Source of the DNA: Streptomyces sp. NL15-2K
Lineage (GTDB): Bacteria > Actinomycetota > Actinomycetes > Streptomycetales > Streptomycetaceae
Length of the DNA stretch: 64,000 nucleotides
Direction: 5' to 3'
Assembly (NCBI RefSeq): GCF_030551255.1
Contig: NZ_CP130630.1
Location: 10,477,001-10,541,000, forward strand
This document shows, piece by piece, positions 36,632 through 44,675 of the stretch (its first letter is position 1; every line of letters begins with the position of its first letter). The position numbers and the translations under genes were made by a program. Below the pieces are notes generated by a model. That model did not search any database. It saw nothing but the letters and a program-made list of their open reading frames with translations, and was not told the DNA's origin.

Positions 36632-37333
36632 ATGACCGACTCACCGGTCGCGCTCATCACCGGCGGCGGCAGCGGCATCGGCGCCGCGGTCGCCCGGCGG
36701 TTGCTCGACGCCGGACAGCGGGTCGCCGTCACCGGGCGCGGCGAGGAACGGCTGCGCGGATTCGCCGAGGAACTCGGCCATCCCGATGGTCTGTTGACGA
36801 TCGTCGGCAACGCGTCCGACTACGACGAAATACGGTCGGCTGTCGACCGTACACTCAAGGAATACGGTCGACTGGATACAGTCGTCGCCAATGCCGGTTT
36901 CGCCACCCATGACTCGGTCGCCGAAGGCGACCCCGCCGGCTGGACCGAGATGGTGCTGACCAACGTCCTCGGCCCCGCGCTGCTCATCCGCGCGTCGATC
37001 GACGCCCTCAAGGAGACCCGCGGTCGGATCGTGCTGGTCGGCAGCGTCGCCGGATTCGTCCCCGGGCCGGGCAACATCTATGGGGCGACGAAGTGGGCGG
37101 TGACCGGGCTCGCGGAGAACACCCGCCGTCAGGTCACCGAGTTCGGTGTCGGCGTCACCCTGATCGCGCCCGGCCGGGTCGAGACGCCCTTCTGGGACAG
37201 CTACGGCAGCCTGCCGCCCGGTCACCTGCTTACCGCCGACCAGATCGCCGACTCGGTCCTCTGGGCCGTCGGGCAGCCCGACGGCGTCGACGTCAACACC
37301 GTCGTCGTACGGCCGATAGGGCAGCCCAACTGA
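36632..37333 (+). CDS. Short-chain dehydrogenase/reductase
   Basis: 233 residues from ATG behind AAGGGG. Classical SDR: cofactor motif TGGGSGIGAAVA at the N-terminus, NAGFATHDS, catalytic Ser in VLVGSVAGFV, and YGATK supplying Tyr and Lys. The RGEER segment after strand 2 suggests NADP preference. Substrate unknown. A patch around 36826-36895 uses many A/T-ending codons unlike the rest of the gene. It converges on the chitosanase gene with 13 bp between stops. Upstream dyad suggests MerR-type control. Confidence 0.88.
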   Translation: MTDSPVALITGGGSGIGAAVARRLLDAGQRVAVTGRGEERLRGFAEELGHPDGLLTIVGNASDYDEIRSAVDRTLKEYGRLDTVVANAGFATHDSVAEGDPAGWTEMVLTNVLGPALLIRASIDALKETRGRIVLVGSVAGFVPGPGNIYGATKWAVTGLAENTRRQVTEFGVGVTLIAPGRVETPFWDSYGSLPPGHLLTADQIADSVLWAVGQPDGVDVNTVVVRPIGQPN

Positions 37334-37346
37334 CGTATCACGGGGG

Positions 37347-38096
37347 TCAGTTGTCCTGGAGAAACTGTTCCGCCAATCGCTCACCGAGGGCCACCGCCGC
37401 GCTGTGACTCTCGATGGGGGAGGCCCGTGAGTTCGTGAACAGGATGTAAGTCACCCCGGAACGGGTGCCGCCGTGTGCCGGGTCCGGGTCGATGCCGAGG
37501 GCCCGCGCGGTGGCGTAGGAGGCCTCCCCGATGATCTTCCTGGGGCCGGTGTCGCCGACGACCGCGTACTGGACCTGGTCGCGGTGGATCACCGCGGCCA
37601 CACCGCCGCCCTTGATGCCCGCGGCCCTGTAGTTCCACTTGCGGCTGGGGCTGGGCACGACGATGTACGGCAGGGTGTCGGACTTCAGGGGTTCGCCGTC
37701 GGACTGGCGGAAGGCGGTGTCGCCCTGGAACCAGGGGTCGGTGTCCTCGTTGCACCGGACGGTTCGTTGACCGTCGCAGTCGATGTCCATGTCGGCCTTC
37801 CAGAAGACCGCGCCCTTCTTGCCGCACACCGGGACGGTGGCCCGCGCCCCCGCGTCGGTGCGGTACCTGCCGTGCGAGATCGGGTCGCAGGACGTCACCT
37901 CGGCGAGCAGTTCGGTCGCGCCGACCGTGCCCTCGTGGGCCTGCGTCTGGGCCTGCGTCTGGGCCTGGGCCTGGACCTGGCCCCGGGCCTGGGCCGGCGT
38001 CGGACGTGGGGTACCGGAAGCGCCGGCGGGCAGCAACCCGGCGGCGAGCAGCGCGGCTCCCGAGGCCGCGGCCAGGGGCAGTGGTCGGATGCGCAC
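37347..38096 (-). CDS. Secreted chitosanase, GH75
   Basis: 249 residues from GTG at 38096, with AAAGG upstream; a longer ATG start at 38144 is possible. Signal peptide (PLPLAAASGAALLAAGLLPAGA), then an unusual Gln-Ala/Gln-Thr repeat linker (QAQAQTQAQTQAH) encoded by six-base repeats, then the catalytic domain. Family GH75 features are AVFWKADMDIDCDG with its acidic residues, ADMD and a DPWFQGDTAF segment, and four or more cysteines (CDP, VCGKK, DCDG, RCNE) that likely form disulfides. It hydrolyses chitosan outside the cell, giving the strain access to fungal walls. Confidence 0.85.
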   Translation of the reverse strand: MRIRPLPLAAASGAALLAAGLLPAGASGTPRPTPAQARGQVQAQAQTQAQTQAHEGTVGATELLAEVTSCDPISHGRYRTDAGARATVPVCGKKGAVFWKADMDIDCDGQRTVRCNEDTDPWFQGDTAFRQSDGEPLKSDTLPYIVVPSPSRKWNYRAAGIKGGGVAAVIHRDQVQYAVVGDTGPRKIIGEASYATARALGIDPDPAHGGTRSGVTYILFTNSRASPIESHSAAVALGERLAEQFLQDN

Positions 38097-38188
38097 GTCG
38101 GATGACCTTTCTGTCCGGAAAGCTTCCACACCGGATTCGATCACGGCGAGCCACCCATATGACCAACGCGACCCCAGTCGGGTGTCGT

Positions 38189-38251
38189 CTCCCGGCCGGG
38201 CGGCCGGGAGAACGACCGCGCCCCGGGACCGAGGTGCCGGTCCCGGGGCGC
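38189..38251 (-). terminator. Tandem hairpins downstream of the aldo/keto reductase
   Basis: Two perfect stems: CTCCCGGCCG/CGGCCGGGAG (38189-38210, 2-base loop) and GCGCCCCGGGACC/GGTCCCGGGGCGC (38218-38230 and 38239-38251, 8-base loop), just past the reductase stop and before the chitosanase promoter. Confidence 0.8.
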
Positions 38252-38269
38252 GAAGCCGTCGACGTCAGG

Positions 38270-39106
38270 TCAGGGCATGGTGAACACGGCCGGGTCCGGA
38301 CCCAGCCGACGGTCCTCGTTCAACGCGCTGATCGCCGCCAGGTCCTCGTCGTCCAGGCTGAAGTCGAAAACCTCGATGTTCTCCTTGATCCGGGACGGCG
38401 TCACGGACTTCGGGATCACGACGTTGCCGAGCTGGAGGTGCCAGCGCAGCACGACCTGGGCCGGGGTGCGGCCGTGCTTCTGCGCGATGGCCACGATCGC
38501 CGGGACTTCCAGCAGGCCCTTGCCCTGGCCGAGCGGCGACCAGGCCTCCGTGGCGATGCCCTGCTCGGCGTGGAACTCGCGGGATGCGCGCTGCTGCAGA
38601 TGCGGGTGCAGCTCGATCTGGTTGACCGCCGGGATGACCGACGTCTCGCCGATCAGCCGCTGAAGGTGCTCCGGCAGGAAGTTGGAGACACCGATCGCGC
38701 GGATACGGCCGTCGGCGTGCAGCTTCTCGAACGCCTTGTACGTGTCGACGTACTTGTCCGCGGATGCCATCGGCCAGTGGATCAGGTACAGATCGACGTA
38801 CTCCAGGCCGAGCTTGTCCAGCGAGGTGTCGAAGGCGCGCAGCGTCGAGTCGTACCCCTGGTCGCTGTTCCAGAGTTTGGTGGTGACGAAGATGTCCTCG
38901 CGGGGGACGCCGGAGGTGGCGATGGCCTTGCCGGTGCCTTCCTCGTTGCCGTAGATCGCCGCTGTGTCGATGCTGCGGTACCCGGTCTCCAACGCGGTGG
39001 CGACAGCCTGCTCCGCCTCGTCGTCCGGCACCTGCCAGACGCCGAAGCCCAGCTGGGGCATCTCGACGCCGTTGTTGAGGATGATCGGGGGGACCTTGCT
39101 GCTCAC
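38270..39106 (-). CDS. Aldo/keto reductase, AKR5-type (2,5-diketo-gluconate reductase-like)
   Basis: 278 residues from GTG. The full AKR tetrad is present: Asp in [10 protein letters not shown], Tyr in the same motif, Lys in FVTTKLWN and His in [13 protein letters not shown]-binding residues appear in [14 protein letters not shown]. The sequence resembles the AKR5C group (2,5-diketo-D-gluconate and methylglyoxal reductases). It is monocistronic, ended by two hairpins. Physiological substrate not certain. Confidence 0.88.
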   Translation of the reverse strand: MSSKVPPIILNNGVEMPQLGFGVWQVPDDEAEQAVATALETGYRSIDTAAIYGNEEGTGKAIATSGVPREDIFVTTKLWNSDQGYDSTLRAFDTSLDKLGLEYVDLYLIHWPMASADKYVDTYKAFEKLHADGRIRAIGVSNFLPEHLQRLIGETSVIPAVNQIELHPHLQQRASREFHAEQGIATEAWSPLGQGKGLLEVPAIVAIAQKHGRTPAQVVLRWHLQLGNVVIPKSVTPSRIKENIEVFDFSLDDEDLAAISALNEDRRLGPDPAVFTMP

Positions 39107-39206
39107 GAGCTCTTGATCCTTACGGTTGTCGTCAGGTGGTACTTCCCATCGTCAACGATCACGAGCCGCGATGCATTCCTGAACGGCGAATCCGCCGGAA
39201 ACAACC

Positions 39207-41033
39207 TCAGGCTCGGTACAACGCCTCAACCTCATTGGCGTACGCGTTCTCGATCGCCTTGCGCTTCAGTTTCAACGACGGGGTCAGCAGGCCGTGTTCC
39301 TCGGTGAAGGGCTGGGCCAGGATGCGGAATGTGCGGATCGACTCGGCCTGGGAGACGAGCGTGTTGGCGGCGACCACCGCGCGCCGCACCTCCGTCTCCA
39401 GGTCCGCGTCGCGCACCAGTTGGGCCGGCGGCATCTGCGGTTTGCCGCGCATCGCCAGCCAGTGTTCGACGGCTTCCTGGTCGAGGGTGACCAGGGCGGC
39501 GATGTACGGACGGTCGTTGCCGACGACGATGCACTGGGCGATCAGCGGATGGTCGCGCACCCGCTCCTCCAGCACCCCCGGCGAGACGCTCTTGCCGCCG
39601 GACGTGACGAGGATCTCCTTCTTGCGGCCGGTGATGGTGAGGAAACCGTCCTCGTCGAGGGAGCCGAGGTCGCCGGTGGCCAGCCAGCCGTCGTGCAGGG
39701 CCTGGTCGGTGGCCTTGGGATTGTTGAGGTAGCCCTGGAAGACGTTCTCGCCGCGCAGCCAGATCTCGCCGTCGTCCGCGATGTGCACGGTCATGCCCGG
39801 GATGGGCTGCCCGACCGTGCCGTAGCGGGTGTGGTGGGGCGGGTTGCAGGTCGCGGCCGCGGTGCACTCGGTGAGGCCGTACCCCTCGTAGATGTGCACG
39901 CCCGCCCCCGCGAAGAACAGCCCCAGCTTGCGGTCCATCCCCGAGCCGCCGGTCATCGCCTGCCGGATACGGCCGCCCATCGCGGCCCGCAGCTTGGAGT
40001 AGACCAGCTTGTCGAAGAGCTGGTGCTGCATGCGCAGGCCCGCTGACGGCCCGGGCCCGATACCCCAGGCCTTCGCCTCCATCGCGTCCGCGTACTTCAC
40101 GGCGACCTCGACGGCCTTCTCGAACGGCCCGGACTTGCCCTCCCGCTCCGCCTTGCGGCGGGACGCGTTGAACACCTTCTCGAAGATGTACGGCACCGCG
40201 AGGAAGAACGTCGGCTTGAACGCGGCCAGGTCGGGCAGCAGCGCCGCGGCGCTCAGCTGCGGCTGATGGCCGAACTTGACCTTGCCGCGGATTCCGGCGA
40301 CCTCGACCATCCGCCCGTAGACATGCGCGAGCGGCAGGAACAGCAGCGTCGACGCCTGGTCGCCCTTCTTGGAGTGGAACACCGGCTCCCAGCGCTGGAT
40401 GACCGTGTCCGCCTCGAACATGAAGTTGCCGTGCGAGATGACACAGCCCTTGGGACGGCCCGTGGTGCCCGAGGTGTAGATGATCGTGGCGACCGAGTCC
40501 GGGGTGACCGCCTGCCGGTGCCGGTGCACCACCTCGTCGTCGAGGTGGGCGCCGGCGTCGTACAGCTCCTGCACCGCGCCCACGTCGAGCTGGAACAGCT
40601 GGCGCAGTTGGGGAAGCCGGTCGATGACGGTGGCGATCGTCATCGCGTGGTCCTCATGCTCCACGATCGCCGCGGACACCTCGGCGTCGTACAGCGTCCA
40701 GAAGCACTGCTCGGCCGAGGAGGTGGGATAGAGCGGCACCACCTGGGCGCCGATCGTCCACAGCGCGAAGTCGAACAGCGTCCACTCGTAGCGGGTGCGG
40801 GACATGATGGCGACCCGGTCGCCGAACCGGACGCCCCTGACGAGCAGGCCCTTGGCGAGGGCGAGGACCTCGTCGCGGAACTCCGCGGAGGTCACATCCC
40901 GCCACTGCCCCGTCTCGTCCTTGCGGCCGAGCGCGATGTACGCAGGGTCCTCCTGGGCATGGTGGAAGACGACGTCGGCCAGTCCGCCCACCGGCGGTGC
41001 CAACGCCAACGGAGGGTTGGTGAACTCGCGCAA
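39207..41033 (-). CDS. Long-chain fatty-acid-CoA ligase (AMP-dependent synthetase)
   Basis: 608 residues, apparently from TTG behind GGGGAG. The P-loop-like signature IIYTSGTTGRPKG is near residue 190, the A5 motif GYGLTECTAA and A7 WLATGDLG/GFLTITGRKKE follow, and the region GGKSVSPGVLEERV replaces the usual A9-A10. Size and motifs match the FadD15-type long-chain acyl-CoA synthetases of actinomycetes. It activates fatty acids with ATP and CoA for beta-oxidation or lipid synthesis. No partner genes are adjacent. Confidence 0.9.
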   Translation of the reverse strand: MREFTNPPLALAPPVGGLADVVFHHAQEDPAYIALGRKDETGQWRDVTSAEFRDEVLALAKGLLVRGVRFGDRVAIMSRTRYEWTLFDFALWTIGAQVVPLYPTSSAEQCFWTLYDAEVSAAIVEHEDHAMTIATVIDRLPQLRQLFQLDVGAVQELYDAGAHLDDEVVHRHRQAVTPDSVATIIYTSGTTGRPKGCVISHGNFMFEADTVIQRWEPVFHSKKGDQASTLLFLPLAHVYGRMVEVAGIRGKVKFGHQPQLSAAALLPDLAAFKPTFFLAVPYIFEKVFNASRRKAEREGKSGPFEKAVEVAVKYADAMEAKAWGIGPGPSAGLRMQHQLFDKLVYSKLRAAMGGRIRQAMTGGSGMDRKLGLFFAGAGVHIYEGYGLTECTAAATCNPPHHTRYGTVGQPIPGMTVHIADDGEIWLRGENVFQGYLNNPKATDQALHDGWLATGDLGSLDEDGFLTITGRKKEILVTSGGKSVSPGVLEERVRDHPLIAQCIVVGNDRPYIAALVTLDQEAVEHWLAMRGKPQMPPAQLVRDADLETEVRRAVVAANTLVSQAESIRTFRILAQPFTEEHGLLTPSLKLKRKAIENAYANEVEALYRA

Positions 41034-41383
41034 ACCCCGCTCCCCGCTTTTCTTGTGGCGTTCCGCACAGCGCCGTGAAAGCTACCCCACCCGAGGACGG
41101 GGCGGGAGGGGGTCAGAAACCGAGCAGGGCTCACGTATGCACTGGTCAGTGGCGGAAAATGCCCTCACATGGGGAAGGGTCGGACAGAAAACTGACGGTT
41201 GAGTAAGTTTCGGTGCCGTAATCTCCACCGAATCTGTACGACCCGATTACGCCCGGCGTGTCCGTTCGTGGCGCCTCACGCCGGGGCGCGGACCCGTCTT
41301 CTTTCAGCGTCTGCGCTGCCCGATCCGTCACTGCCGGCTCGGGCGTCATCGCCCCAGCCGCTGACGTACCGGCCGTCCCCGGG
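41034..41383. other. Intergenic region between fadD-like and LysR genes
   Basis: 350 bases without a credible gene. The part from 41095 to 41260 is clearly AT-richer than its surroundings and probably holds the promoter of the acyl-CoA ligase gene. A minus-strand open frame of about 89 codons overlaps the LysR 3' end but shows no recognisable domain and is not called. Confidence 0.5.
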
Positions 41384-42256
41384 TCAGCCGCGCCCGCGGC
41401 GCTGCAGCCGGTCACCGCCCGCCAGAATGGCCGTCGCGAGGGCGTCCGCCGCGCTCTGGGCGGAGGTGTGGCGGTGGCCGTGGACCAGGACGAAGTCGAC
41501 GCGGCCCAGCTCGGGCAGTCCTGCCCGCTCCGGCACGCGCACCAAGCCCGGCGGGACGAGTCCCCGCGAGTGCGCCATCACGCCCAGGCCCGCGCGGGCC
41601 GCCGCGATCAGCCCGTTGAGACTGCCGCTGGTGCACGCGATGCGCCAGGCCCGCCCCTGCCGCTCCAGCGCCTCCAGGGCGAGCGCCCGGGTGATGCCGG
41701 GCGGCGGGTACACGATCAGCGGCACCGGCCGGTCCGGATCCAGCCGCAGCCGCTCCGCGCCGATCCACACCAGCTCGTCCCGCCAGACCAGCCGGCCTCG
41801 CGGATCCTCGGGCCGCCGCTTCGCCAGCACCAGATCCAGTTTCCCGGCCGCCAGCTGTTCGTGCAGCGTGCCCGACAGCTCGACCGTCAGCTCCAGGTCG
41901 ACCTCGGGATGGTCGTAGCGGAAGCCCTCCAGGATCTCCGGCAGCCGGGTCAGGACGAAGTCCTCGGACGCGCCGAACCGCAGCCGCCCGCGCACCCGCG
42001 TCCCGGTGAAGAACGCCGTCGCCTGCTCGTGCACCTCCAGGAGCCGGCGTGCGAAGCCGAGCATCGCCTCGCCGTCCTCCGTCAGCTCCACGGAGTGGGT
42101 GTCCCGGCTGAACAGCTGCCGTCCGGTGGCGTCCTCCAGCCGCCGGATGTGCTGGCTGACGGTCGACTGGCGCAGCCCGAGCCGCCGGGCGGCCTGCGTG
42201 AAGCTCAGCGTCTGGGCCACCGCGAGGAACGTACGCAGCTGGGAGGGGTCGTACAC
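41384..42256 (-). CDS. LysR-family transcriptional regulator
   Basis: 290 residues from GTG at 42256; longer in-frame extensions exist but this start gives the standard N-terminus VYDPSQLRTFLAVAQTLSFT. The winged HTH spans residues 3-62 (RLGLRQSTVSQHIRRLEDATG), followed by a substrate-binding domain with RGRLRFGASEDFVLTRLPEIL. It is divergent from the BASS-type transporter gene, with about 200 bp between them that contain a 17-bp tandem array, and it probably regulates that transporter. Confidence 0.88.
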   Translation of the reverse strand: MYDPSQLRTFLAVAQTLSFTQAARRLGLRQSTVSQHIRRLEDATGRQLFSRDTHSVELTEDGEAMLGFARRLLEVHEQATAFFTGTRVRGRLRFGASEDFVLTRLPEILEGFRYDHPEVDLELTVELSGTLHEQLAAGKLDLVLAKRRPEDPRGRLVWRDELVWIGAERLRLDPDRPVPLIVYPPPGITRALALEALERQGRAWRIACTSGSLNGLIAAARAGLGVMAHSRGLVPPGLVRVPERAGLPELGRVDFVLVHGHRHTSAQSAADALATAILAGGDRLQRRGRG

Positions 42257-42401
42257 GACCCCCAGGCTATCGCGGAACGCGATGACAGTGAGTGCGGTAT
42301 GCCGGATTCCCGATCGCCGGGCGGGAGAGCAGGATGGAGAGGGGACCCGTGAGCCCGTACCGGGGCCGGTCCTCCCGGAGGGCCCGCCCCCGAACCGCCT
42401 A

Positions 42402-42468
42402 CAGCACCGAGCAACGCCCAGCACCGAGCAACGCCCAGCACCGAGCAAGTGGAGCACCGTGAAACGCC
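42402..42468 (+). repeat. 17-bp tandem array running through the transporter start codon
   Basis: CAGCACCGAGCAACGCC at 42402-42418 and 42419-42435 exactly; a third copy at 42436 diverges at its end. A fourth, GAGCACCGTGAAACGCC (42452-42468), matches at 14 of 17 positions and contains the GTG start codon and first two codons of the transporter gene. Confidence 0.88.
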
Positions 42469-43499
42469 TGCGATGGCCGAGTTGGATGCCGATCGACCCC
42501 TACATCCTGCTGCTGCTCGGGACGGTGGGCCTCGCGGCCCTCCTCCCCGTCCGCGGGACGGCCGCCGACGTGGCCTCCGGTGCCTCCACCGGTGCGATCG
42601 CCTTCCTCTTCTTCCTCTACGGCGCCCGCCTGTCCACCCGTGAGGCGCTGGACGGACTCAAGCACTGGCGGCTCCACGTCACCGTCCTGGCCTGCACGTT
42701 CGTCGTGTTCCCGCTGCTGGGCCTGGCCGCCCGCGGACTCGTCCCGGTCTTCCTGACGCACCCGCTCTACCAGGGCCTGCTCTTCCTCACACTCGTGCCG
42801 TCGACCATCCAGTCCTCGATCGCCTTCACCTCGATCGCCCGCGGCAACGTGCCCGCCGCCATCTGCGCGGGCTCCTTCTCCTCGCTGGCCGGCATCGTCA
42901 TCACCCCGCTGCTGGCGGCCGCCCTGCTCGGCAGCAGCGCCGGCGGGTTCTCCGCCGACTCGCTCCTGGAGATCGTGCTCCAGCTCCTGGTGCCGTTCGT
43001 CGCGGGTCAGGTGCTGCGCCGCTGGATCGGAGGCTTCGTCGCCCGGCACAAGAAGGTTCTCGGCCTGGTCGACCGCGGCTCGATCCTCCTCGTCGTCTAC
43101 ACCGCGTTCAGCGAGGGCATGATCCAGGGCATCTGGCACCAGGTCAGCCCTGTCCGGCTGGCCGGTCTGCTCGGCGTCGAGGCCGTGCTGCTCGCCGTGA
43201 TGCTCGCCCTGACCTGGTACGGCGGCAAGGTGCTGCGCTTCGACCGCGAGGACCGGATCGCGATCCAGTTCGCCGGCTCGAAGAAGTCCCTCGCCTCCGG
43301 GCTGCCCATGGCGAGCGTGCTGTTCGGCGCGCACGCCTCGCTCGCCGTGCTTCCGCTGATGCTCTTCCACCAGATGCAGCTGATGGTGTGCGCGGTGATC
43401 GCCAAGCGCCGCTCGCACGACCCCCGCGAGGACGTCACCCCTTCGACGCCAGCCGCAGCGTCACGAACCGCGGTCGGTACAGGGACACATTCCGGTTGA
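42459..43499 (+). CDS. BASS-family sodium:bile-acid-type symporter (SBF-like)
   Basis: 346 residues from GTG behind GGAG. About nine to ten transmembrane helices. Features of the SBF-like group: GAIAFLFFLYGARLS in helix 2, LVPSTIQSSIAFTSIARGN with the conserved Ser/Gln/Asn run, and IAIQFAGSKKSLASGLPMA in the C-terminal half. It is a sodium-coupled organic-acid importer; substrate unknown. Start codon and ribosome site lie within a tandem repeat. Its last 65 bases overlap the 3' end of the convergent beta-propeller gene. Probably controlled by the divergent LysR regulator. Confidence 0.85.
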   Translation: MKRLRWPSWMPIDPYILLLLGTVGLAALLPVRGTAADVASGASTGAIAFLFFLYGARLSTREALDGLKHWRLHVTVLACTFVVFPLLGLAARGLVPVFLTHPLYQGLLFLTLVPSTIQSSIAFTSIARGNVPAAICAGSFSSLAGIVITPLLAAALLGSSAGGFSADSLLEIVLQLLVPFVAGQVLRRWIGGFVARHKKVLGLVDRGSILLVVYTAFSEGMIQGIWHQVSPVRLAGLLGVEAVLLAVMLALTWYGGKVLRFDREDRIAIQFAGSKKSLASGLPMASVLFGAHASLAVLPLMLFHQMQLMVCAVIAKRRSHDPREDVTPSTPAAASRTAVGTGTHSG

Positions 43500-44664
43500 G
43501 CTGCGCGGCGGCGCCGGTCGGCTCCAGCCAGTTGACGTCGTAGCTGAGCACCAGCCGCCCGTCGTCGCTCAGTTCGGGGTGTGTCTGCGGGTTGTAGGCG
43601 GCGACCTGGCCCGGTGGCAGCGTCGGGCTGAAGTCCTTCGTCGGGCCGCGCCAGGGACCGGTGGGGGAGCAGGACCAGTACGAGGTCACCGTGGTCAGTC
43701 CCTTCGTCCCCGAGGCCATCGTGAACAGCACGTACGTCGACTCTTGGCGGACCACGGAGAAGGCGCTGCCCACTCCGGTGCGCTGCCCGTCCCCCAGCAC
43801 CGCGGAGGGCCGGGCGCGGGCCGTCCACGCCGAGCCGTCCCAGTACTCCCAGGCGGCCGGATCGCCGAGCCCGCCCTCCGGCACCCGCGCCACGTACGCC
43901 GACGAGGCGGGCCGGGACGCGGCCTGACCGTCGTCGCCGCCGAAGACGTACGTCCAGCCGTCCTCCTTCACCAGCGTGGTGCCGAACAGCACCCGCCGGG
44001 ACGGATCCGGGACCTGCTGCTGGTCGAGGACCTTCACCACCGACTCCACGCGCAGGTCGGGCAGGGAGAGGGTCGCGACCTCGGTGGCGGTGGGCACCCC
44101 GTAGATCCATGGGGCCGAGCCCGCCGTCCGCACCCACAGCAGCACCCGCAGTACCTGCTCGGAGGAGCCGGGGGCGCGCGGCTCGACCCGGGCCGCGACC
44201 GGCCAGCGCCACTGGTTCGGGCCGGGATCGGGGAAGAGGGGCGCGGGGAGCGTGGTCTGCAGGCGTCCGTCGCGCATCACCACGGCCGAGTTGCGCACCA
44301 GCGGGGCTGTGGTGTCCCGCCAGGCGTAGGACTCGCCGACCGGGTTGGGCGGGCCGTGCACCTGACCCAGGTAGGTGTCCGAGAACAGCCACAGCATCCG
44401 GCCGTCCGGCAGCCGCACCGAGTGGGTGCCGTCGCCGCCGGTCCAGTCGTCGGCGCGGGTCGCGTCATCGCCGTAGCGGGCGAATTCGGTGGTGAGGCGG
44501 TCGTCGGCCGACCACGAGGCGACGGTATGCGGTATGCAGTCGTCGGCATCCTGCTCACCGTCGTCGTCCGGGAAAGCGATGAGCAGCACGGCCGCGAGAA
44601 CCAGGGCCAGCAGCAGACCGACCCCGGCTCCCGTGCGCTGTCGTGCTCGCGTGTCCTCGGGCAC
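43435..44664 (-). CDS. Membrane-anchored beta-propeller-like protein (DUF5005/DUF4185 type)
   Basis: 409 residues from GTG at 44664; a GTG at 44712 overlapping the upstream gene is an alternative and neither start has an ideal ribosome site. One N-terminal transmembrane helix (VGLLLALVLAAVLLIAF) serves as anchor or signal. The extracellular part repeats propeller-like motifs: LPDGRMLWLFSDTYLGQV, NQWRWPVAARVE, WTYVFGGDDG, NPQTHPELSDDGRLVLSYDVNW. This resembles five-bladed propellers of the GH43/DUF4185 kind; catalytic residues are not evident. It follows the sialidase gene by 11 bp and is likely in its operon, suggesting a role in handling a glycan. Confidence 0.6.
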   Translation of the reverse strand: MPEDTRARQRTGAGVGLLLALVLAAVLLIAFPDDDGEQDADDCIPHTVASWSADDRLTTEFARYGDDATRADDWTGGDGTHSVRLPDGRMLWLFSDTYLGQVHGPPNPVGESYAWRDTTAPLVRNSAVVMRDGRLQTTLPAPLFPDPGPNQWRWPVAARVEPRAPGSSEQVLRVLLWVRTAGSAPWIYGVPTATEVATLSLPDLRVESVVKVLDQQQVPDPSRRVLFGTTLVKEDGWTYVFGGDDGQAASRPASSAYVARVPEGGLGDPAAWEYWDGSAWTARARPSAVLGDGQRTGVGSAFSVVRQESTYVLFTMASGTKGLTTVTSYWSCSPTGPWRGPTKDFSPTLPPGQVAAYNPQTHPELSDDGRLVLSYDVNWLEPTGAAAQLNRNVSLYRPRFVTLRLASKG

Positions 44665-44675
44665 GCTCCGCGACG

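Noticed and set aside
41146..41415. Small minus-strand gene of 89 codons
   Set aside because: It overlaps the LysR 3' end, lacks a recognised domain and a convincing signal, and has no clear ribosome site.
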